DNA from: Rhytidiadelphus loreus | Lineage: Eukaryota; Streptophyta; Bryopsida; Hypnales; Hylocomiaceae | Assembly (NCBI GenBank): GCA_947034895.1 | Contig: OX344764.1 | Span: forward strand, 65,267,348-65,331,347 | Length of the DNA stretch: 64,000 bases | Reading direction: 5' to 3' | Shown: one piece after another, positions 56,957 to 64,000 of the stretch | Layout: each line of letters opens with the position of its first letter | How positions within the stretch are numbered: the first letter of the stretch is position 1 | Program-made: the position numbers and the translations under genes | Notes under the pieces: generated by a model | Databases searched by the model: none | Told to the model about the DNA's origin: nothing | What the model saw: the letters and a program-made list of their open reading frames with translations, nothing else

Positions 56957-59389
56957 TTAAAGGACTATCTTCTTCTTTGCACGAGTTCGTGAAGCTGGCC
57001 CTTCCGCATTCAAAATGAATTCCAGGACGTTGGAATCTTGGAGAGCTTGTAGGGTCCTTGTGGTTTGTGGAGAATGTGCTTCCAAAAGATAGTCCAATGC
57101 TTGACTTTGGTAATAAGGTCCATACGTAGAGTCCATGCAAGCCATGTTAGTCATGTCTTCAAGAGAGGCAAATTGATTGCGATCGGGTCCCCTTTTACCT
57201 TCATTATCCCAACGGTGTCCTTCCGGATGAGGACCCCATTTGAATTCTCCCGAGCTCTTCTCGAAGTATCCACCAAGGCATTGGTAGAAGAATGCCCTTC
57301 TCCCTTCATTGTGTGGACCTTTTCCCATCAACTTCGGTGCCACTTTGACAATCTCCGCCGGGTCAGTTTCCCAGTTCAATTGAGAGCTACTAGGTGCCTT
57401 TTCATCATCATGTAGCCCTTGACGCTAGCTCCAAACGAGGTCACGACCCCACAGTGTCGTATTAGTCGTCGTTTCAACGCTATGTTCCCAAGAAGGTGGC
57501 ATGTACGTCATCAAGTTGAACATGGCATACAAGCGATCATGGAATGGTGTTGAACAAAGTACACAACGTCGTCTAATGAGGCATCCCATAAGGAGGCATT
57601 GAGGATGGTACACATGTGCACATGACCCGAGAGCCCAACCACCTTCAGGGCCAAATTGCTCTTGACAAATGGGGCATTTTGTATGGTCGAGTACGAAAGC
57701 TGCAGGTTGTGGCCATAATAGCTTTTGGTCCTTCACCTCCATGTGACTAGACATTTGCTTTGCATGGTCCCAGCCTTGTTGTGCCCAATCTATAATATTT
57801 GTGTCTGCCAACATCGGCATGTTTTCAGGAAACATGTCATCTAAGAGTGCCCAGGATGTGAGTCCATTCTCACGTTTAGGTAAAGCTGCAACAAAATTCT
57901 TTGAAACCTTATCTAATTCTTTGGCTATTTGCTGCGATCTATCCACGGAGAGAATGCACGCCACCTTCCAATGGTAGTACGTGGCAACCAATTGATCCAA
58001 CCGTTGTTGAAGCTTTTCGTTCTGCTTTTCAAGGTCTCTTTCTTTGTCACTCTGCCTTGATTGTTGAACTGTTGGAAATGAGAGTGAATCTTGGGTCCCA
58101 TGAATATCGTTCGTGTCAGTGGTCGTGTCTCCGCCAATCGTAGTGAGGAACGCACTTCGATTATTTTGCAAAACCTTAGCACGCTTGGAAGGTGGTGGAT
58201 GGCAAGGAACATCGTCGGTAAGGTCCCCCACAACTTTGTCTAGATGATGTGGATCATGGTCAACAAAAGCCTCATCCATATCTGACAAAGTGAAAGCGCC
58301 AGCCTGATTTTCTCGCAGGGCTTGAAGCTCGGTAGATTGTCGTGCAATGAGAGCATCTTTCAGTTGGCACTGTCCTTGCAATTTCTTCAAGTCACTTTCC
58401 AATGAAGCAATCTTGTTGTCTTTGATCTGTATGATGTTTTGAGCCTTTGCTAGGGTCAGAGTGTTGTGACCTACATCCACTCGGGATTGAAGAGTTGGTG
58501 CACCAACAATTGTTTCACTAGGCCCTTCATCGTTGCAACTGAATTCGAAGACATCACTTGGATTCTGTGCAGGCAATGGTGGATTTGAAGCTGATGGAGA
58601 AGCTCCTTGTGGTCCAATTCGTGTAGTGGAACGTCGCACTCTTGACGATTGTCCCGATTTACGTCCCCGTGATGTTCCGACGCCATGGATAATTTCATTC
58701 TGATTTGGGGGGAGGCCGATAGGTAGTTCCGTGGCTCGTTCTACCCGAAGCACTCGCGTACCATCTGAATTGTCATCCTCTTTTGATGACTCTGTGTCAA
58801 TTTCAACCTGGGCCTGATTCCTAGGAACACTTCGAAAAGGACCCAATCCACCCTCTGGAAAAAGGAGAATTCCTTTTGGTATGCACCCGTCCTCTGGACG
58901 TTTTACGTGAGGACTAGATTTGATCGTGCTCCAATCGACTTCTTTCTTCAATGCCACTTCAGCATAGGCTCCTCTGGCAAGGAAAAGAGGGGCCTCATTC
59001 CTTTCTACAGAGGCCGTATTGTAGAGAGCTTGCCACAATTCAATGCACCTGTTCACGAATATTTCATTCTCACAGAACTTCAAGTTCGCCTTGTTGGTGT
59101 GTCGATGATGATGATGACGCCATGCTGGAAAGAACTTGCTGATGTGGCACCACTCAATGTAATCTTCGCAAGTTTGTATTGACCATGGCTCAGGTTCCTC
59201 GTTCCACCCCTTGAAAGCAATGTGGTCAGCACTATTCAACACATGCAATCGCTTTCGGTGACAAGTACCCCTACGCTTCCGTTCCTTGTCTTTTTGAATC
59301 TTTCACAATCCCAAACCACGACGTGGACGTGGAGCCGATGGAGGGGCTTCAGCAAGAAATTCTCCAGTGGTATTGTCTCCACTAGCCAT
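56957..59389 (-). pseudogene. Cargo protein P3: WCHI-domain fused to RING-H2, two in-frame stops
   Basis: One frame of 811 codons runs from ATG 59389 to the stop at 56957, with TGA at 59303-59305 (codon 29) and TAG at 57425-57427. The shared domain lies at about codons 52-160 (AFKGW, PWSIQTCEDYIEWCHISKFF, WRHHHH, NLKFC, FVNRCIELWQALY, AYAEVALKKEVDW). A low-complexity middle and a coiled-coil-like helix follow. A RING-H2 finger at about codons 572-612 (57554-57676) has CPIC, SCAHVYHPQC and RRCVLC with all eight metal ligands, so an E3 ubiquitin ligase-like role is plausible. Past the second stop the frame continues for 155 codons (WGPHPEGHRWDNEGKRGP) without recognised motifs. Array 9 lies about 200 bp upstream. 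Confidence 0.8.
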
Positions 59390-59589
59390 GGTGGGTTGTT
59401 GAAATGAAGGTCCTAAAAAATGTAGAGGGATTGTTGAAATCAAACCACTAGAAAAAGAACCTTGGATGAAAGTAGTCAAATAGTAAATTTTCAACACCAA
59501 ATGCTTATGCATGTAGCCAGAAAGGGATACAAGCCAAGAAGCCTTAGTAATGAACATGGGAGAATGAAGATTCGGCGACTTCATATATA

Positions 59590-60047
59590 GGCGAACCCGG
59601 GTGTGGATGCAAAATGGGCGCGTGCGGGTCACGTAGGCGACCAACGGTCTTGGAGGGGCGACCAGCGGTCCTGGGGGGGCGACTGCGGGTCCTGGCGGGG
59701 GCGACTGCGGGTCCTGGAGGGGCGACCGCGGGTCCTGGGGGGCGACCGTAGGTTCTGGGGGGGCGCATGCAAGTGACAAAGGGCGAGTGCGGGTCTTGGA
59801 TGAGGGCAAGTGCGCCGACGGGTGCGGGTATCAGCGACCGCGACCTAGTACCCGTGTTCGCCTAAGACCTGTAGTCGCCCCATACCCGCAGTCGCCCCTA
59901 CCCGAAGTCGCCCCGGACCCGCGGTCGCCTTACACCCGAAGTCGCCCCCACCCGAAGTCGCCCCACCCGAAGTCGCCCTCACCCGAGATCGCCCCACCCG
60001 AAGTCGCTCCCTACCCGAAGTCGCCCTCACCCGAGGTCGCCCAACAT
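59590..60047. repeat. GCGAC-NN-CGGGT array 9 (upstream of P3 and right subterminal)
   Basis: Two opposed halves. At 59590-59830 plus-strand units (GGCGACTGCGGGTCCTGG, GGGGCGACCGCGGGTCC) lie upstream of, and antisense to, P3. At 59835-60047 minus-strand units (CCCGAAGTCGCCCC) read inward from the right end, mirroring array 1 at the left end and lying about 160 bp from the terminus. Confidence 0.9.
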
Positions 60048-60178
60048 TTGCCACATGGCAGCCAGGTAAGCCTAGGTAAATGGGGGGTAAATTCCAGAAA
60101 AGTCAAAGGATAAAGTTGACTCTATTAGACGGACGGGCCCCTCTACTAGACGTCTTCGACGTCGAGTTTGTCGAGTTG

Positions 60179-62905
60179 TCAAGTTGTCCGGGTAGACAAC
60201 CCTGGTGCTGGAGTCAACTCCCTAAATTTCTGAACAAGTGGCTCCCTTGCAACCTTCACTTCATTGGGCATGCTCTTCCAAAAATCATCCAATGGTTTCA
60301 ACCCAGACATTCTTGGAACACTTTTTAAAAAATCTGGAGGAAATGGAGCAAGCATAAGTTGCTTCTTCATCTTGTACTTCACAAGATCTTCACCGGTGGT
60401 ACTCACTGTCACATTAACCCCTGCATTAGCGGTGCCTGCAAGGGCCATGATAATGCCATTTGTAGATCCCAACGGTAACCACTTCCGACCCTCTTCAATT
60501 GCAAACTCTATAGTCCATAGATTGGGATTGCCCGTACCATCAAGTTCAATCCACCATCCGTGCTCCAACCAATTTGAAAACACTTTCAGTGCCATACTAC
60601 GCTGCACAAAAATTTGTATATACAATTTAATACTTGCTGTTTTTTGAGAGAACCAACCAAAAATACTTTGAGATTTTACTTATATGAACTATGATGGCAA
60701 TTACATCACTTACAACTAAAAGTAGGTATTATAGAAAACGATGTTCACTAATGAACTAATTGCAAACTTCCTAAGTGTGTTTCAGCATAGTGCATTGCTT
60801 CTTCACATAAAAGATGTTGATTTGTACTATTTGACTTCATGAAATTTGTTTTTCTACTTGACAACGTCTAATATACAGAAAAACTAATCTTGTATACAAT
60901 TCATATATGAAACAATATGAAGTCTTCTATATTCTTTATAATAAAAACTAAACTACAATACTTCAATCCCAAATGCTACTTTAAGTAGTATTAAAAAATG
61001 ATCTTAAAGTAAAAAAAACTTAAAAGTGAAGAGAAAAAAAAATTCAAATACAAAATACAACATACAACAAACTGTACACCAAGTTCATGCATGTACGTTC
61101 TATGGTGTTTAAAAAACGTGTCACTATCATCTCCTCTCTTTTCACATTTTAGAAATACAAATAATGTCAATTTCCAAAGCACATTGTGAGATTCTTTGAG
61201 GTTCTACTATTTGAGATTTCTATAACATCTCTATATTTATATTTCTCTGTACTATAAGTCTTTAGAAACTACATTGACTTCAAGAGAAACGTACTTTGAA
61301 TTACTTGTACCGTCTTCTACCAAGAGATATATTATTCAAAAAGAAAGATCGAGAATATTGTGTACGATTTCTTAATACAATTCTTAAGAAAAAATTAGAC
61401 ATTTCCTTATATCAAATACGACCTACTGATTACTTATTTTTTATCCATTCAAAACGACAGTGAGAAAAAAATTCATCCTTTCATTCATACAAAAGGTAAT
61501 GACATTCACTTAAACGTAAAATCATGGCACCTTCCTCATTTATTGACACATGAAAATGATATCTTAACTTTCATAATAAGCCAAAAAAATTATTCTATAA
61601 TTTCTATGAATTTCTAGAAACTACTCTCCCTATGGACGGTCCTCTATGTGTTTGTTGTACAAGCCTTCACAGATGTCTCCAACCATTCATTCAAAACTAC
61701 ATTGAAATGTAGAAATATATGACTCTTTTTATTACGAGATCACACAAAGATCATGGTGGAAGATCATATTGAAAAGCATACAATGAATCCCGTACTTCAC
61801 TGCATTGGAGATAGAAAAAAAGTGTATTCCTATGCATATTTCTGCTTGCAGTTCATTTACTAACTATGTTTGTTATAGCAAATTCATTACATGTACCGGA
61901 TTAAATTCTATTATGAATCGAACAAAAAACTCATGAGCATACTTCACCAAATGAAAACCAGTACTAATAGAGAACCCAGTTAAGGGCATGGGTTTCTTTC
62001 AAGTAAAACATTCTAAGAATCTCAGAACACAGTAAGGAAAAAGTACATTCAAATTTTGTTCTTTTTTAAATACAATATAAAAAAATTATCTTGTTATATT
62101 GCACTATTCTATCAAAAAACAATTTTTTTTTTGAACCCGTGACCATTCCACAATATAGTTATAACAACACTAGAGGTGACATTGAACTATTAATAACAAA
62201 TGAACACAGGCTAATGTAAAGTACCTGAGTTGTTGTCACTACAAAAAATATATGCAAACTACTTTTTCTCTATTCTTTCAATTATACTGAGTCTACATTA
62301 TTATTTTATATACTAAAAAATTATTTTAATATTCAAATGTTACTTCAATACATAATGAAGGCACATAATTTTTTTTTAACAATGACGTATTTTGTAGAAT
62401 TTCTGAAGAAACTCACCTCAATGATGAGTGCAACAATGTATATGTGAAGTAATTCCTCACTGTATTGTTAATTTACTAACTCTACAAGATATTCACACAC
62501 CACAATCGTTATGAATAATTAGTTCACACTCTATTTGTAGGCACTAAATAATAAATGAAAAATACAATGCTACAAATTGACCCATTTGCAGAGAAAAAAA
62601 TGGAAGTTTAATTTCTTACTATATATGAATGTGAAGTCGTAAGAAGGACCTCAAAGATATTAAGCATAGGAAAAATTTAAAACATCATTCATTCAAACAG
62701 TACTTATACATTTGAAGAATGTATGTTTTAAAGTTTTTCTTTAAAAAATTATATACATTCTCAATGTTAATGATTGGTTCAGCATTCACAATTGATTTTG
62801 AAAAGCTAACACAAAGTGGCACCTTGAAAACTACTTAGAAAATAGTACCTTTGCAAGGTTTCCTCAGCTGCATTTAGCAATCGCCAGAGTGCATATTTTA
62901 GAAAA
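60179..62905 (-). pseudogene. Truncated spliced plant gene, product not recognised
   Basis: Three minus-strand segments join in phase with AG/GT borders: 62905-62849 (LKYALWRLLNAAEETLQ), 62459-62417 (EELLHIYIVALIIE, with GTGAGT donor) and 60601-60179 (RSMALKVFSNWLEHGWWIEL, KWLPLGSTNGIIMALAG, KKQLMLAPFPPDFLK). The last exon reads through ELTPAP into the terminal repeat of the giant element at 60204 and stops eight codons later at 60179, so the original C-terminus is missing. The acceptor of the 62905 exon is less certain, and upstream exons were not fixed, although about 63070-63110 (IDAYTVLAWEDEVVYK) looks coding. No family was recognised. Confidence 0.5.
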
Positions 62906-64000
62906 CTTCAATACCTACAAAACAACATTACACGAACTTGCTCATATATTTGAGATTCCTAAATATTTTTTTCTAATAAAAACATAAATTAAAGCACTAT
63001 ATACTACACTTTAGAGAAAAATTTAAATCTGCAATTGAAATGATGTTCAATAAGTTTGATTTATAGACAACTTCATCTTCCCATGCTAATACGGTGTATG
63101 CATCAATCTTACAAGTATTTTTCATGATGTCTTAAATTTTACTTGTAAACGTCATATGTACTTGACCTTAACAAACAAAGATTTAAACATCTCAATATAA
63201 AAAAAAAATTCTACATGCCTAAGGTCTTCTTTGAACTTCTTTAGAATTGTTCACAAAAAGAAAACCAACATTTGTATAAGTTGTTAAATTTTAATTCGGA
63301 TTGATTGAAATTAGAGATGTTTGAGATTATATAGTTAAAAAATATATATATAATACCATTGAGGATTTCAAATAAGTTAATGTTAAATCACAAAGTTATT
63401 AAAAAATCCAAAACTACATTAGAAGATGTTAATCTTCTTTTCACATGTCAAATCACAGAAACTTGTTGACATAAAAATATGGAAATTCGAGACAGTACAT
63501 GTGGAACTCAAAGTAATTCTTGTATTCGAGAATTACTAGTTTCACAAATTTCTATAATGTTCTTAAATAACTCTTTCTTCTTTTTCTACAAAAAAAATGG
63601 AACTAAGTTCCCACTTCCTACACTAATTTCTCGACATGTAGCACTACCTCAATATTTTCAAATAACTTTTGTACATTAGGTTCCAAAATGTCGAGTAACA
63701 ATGCCCGTACATCCCTCTTCACCAAGGACTTTCCGATAGAACATGGCACACGTTCAAAGAGATCTCACCATAGCTAAGATAGATGGCTGTGAAAGCAACC
63801 TAACTCTATAAGTGATCGAACTCTAAAGCATACCAATAACATCGAGGCACATTTTTTATTTTTTCAATGTACCAACAGTGTACATGTACGGAAGGGGTTG
63901 CTTTAAAAACCATTGTGTTTCAACTTCAAAAATTCGTAACTAATTCTGCAAAGGTTAAAAAACTATAAAATGACTTGAATTAGATGCTAATTTCATTTTT
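60606..64000. other. AT-rich intron/intergenic sequence and one dispersed repeat
   Basis: Apart from the small exons of the truncated gene, this stretch has no supported coding sequence. At about 63640-63790 there is a diverged copy of the 248-bp unit seen in tandem at 19510-20060. Confidence 0.4.

Larger units (their letters stand above)
34046..60204. mobile_element. Candidate giant hAT-type transposon with cargo genes, 26.2 kb
   Basis: The left end CAGGGTTGTCT (34046 on) has its complement AGACAACCCTG at 60194-60204. Both termini continue with related phrases (TGTCGAGTTGTC, TCTAATAGA, GACGTC). About 170 bp inside each end lies an array of GCGAC-NN-CGGGT, reading inward on both sides, as expected for subterminal transposase sites. 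CAGGG ends suit the hAT superfamily, and a hAT transposase lies near the left end. Nine such arrays and five related protein genes are confined to this interval, arguing for one unit. Against: the 8-mers just outside (ACTACAGT and GTGCTGGA) do not match, so there is no target duplication; ends from two related elements or a rearrangement remain possible. Other MITEs are nested inside. Confidence 0.6.

Noticed and set aside
34219..60047. GC-rich arrays as a possible CRISPR array
   Set aside because: Units are 12-24 bp, directly adjacent and variable, with no unique spacers, and the host is a plant.
34038..60212. An 8-bp target duplication for the giant element
   Set aside because: The outside 8-mers ACTACAGT and GTGCTGGA do not match, so none is claimed.
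62215..62250. A 14-nt candidate exon with AG/GT borders
   Set aside because: In the phase set by the preceding exon it would start with a stop codon.

Overview
The window reads as nuclear DNA of a land plant: about one third G+C, long gene-poor stretches, plant-type spliced genes and many DNA transposons. The best host marker is a complete five-exon BODYGUARD-type alpha/beta-hydrolase (cuticle/cutin family) on the minus strand at 10574-13025. The species cannot be named. All coordinates, splice sites and repeat boundaries were read by eye; no search or folding program was run.

Layout. 1-4000: a pogo/jerky-type DDE transposase with two premature stops and a Mutator-like MITE in its leader. 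4000-10500: gene-poor, with tandem repeats, a complete non-autonomous CACTA element (7505-8477) and a decayed PIF/Harbinger transposase (8830-9840). 10574-13025: the BODYGUARD-like gene. 13000-27600: gene-poor, with several MITE families, including short elements bounded by TTAA and CCCC(T/C)AAA ends. 27677-33910: a DDE_1-type transposon (CACTAAAG ends, broken transposase at about 32034-33571) that has itself been invaded by a 3.6-kb CACTA element (27773-31364).

34046-60204 is the most striking region. It is an apparent 26.2-kb giant element with CAGGGTTGTCT terminal inverted repeats. It carries (a) a hAT transposase (BED finger, DUF659-like core, hAT dimerisation region), (b) three paralogous proteins sharing an N-terminal W/C/H-rich domain I do not recognise (one intact, one fused to a RING-H2), (c) a protein kinase with HND and DWG in place of HRD and DFG, (d) four copies of a 256-nt unit with tRNA-like A and B boxes, a long stem-loop with compensatory changes and a terminal T-run, which I read as a Pol III-type RNA gene, and (e) nine arrays of a GCGAC-NN-CGGGT motif. 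The arrays occur only inside this interval. One lies just upstream of every protein gene and every RNA copy, always in one orientation relative to proteins and the opposite relative to RNAs, and two more sit as inverted subterminal arrays near the ends. I infer a mobile element with its own shared regulatory module. The main weakness is that no 8-bp target-site duplication is visible at its ends.

The right end of the giant element lies inside a coding exon of an unidentified spliced plant gene on the minus strand (exons at 62849-62905, 62417-62459 and 60179-60601), which is truncated there. The rest, to 64000, is AT-rich intron-like or repeat sequence.
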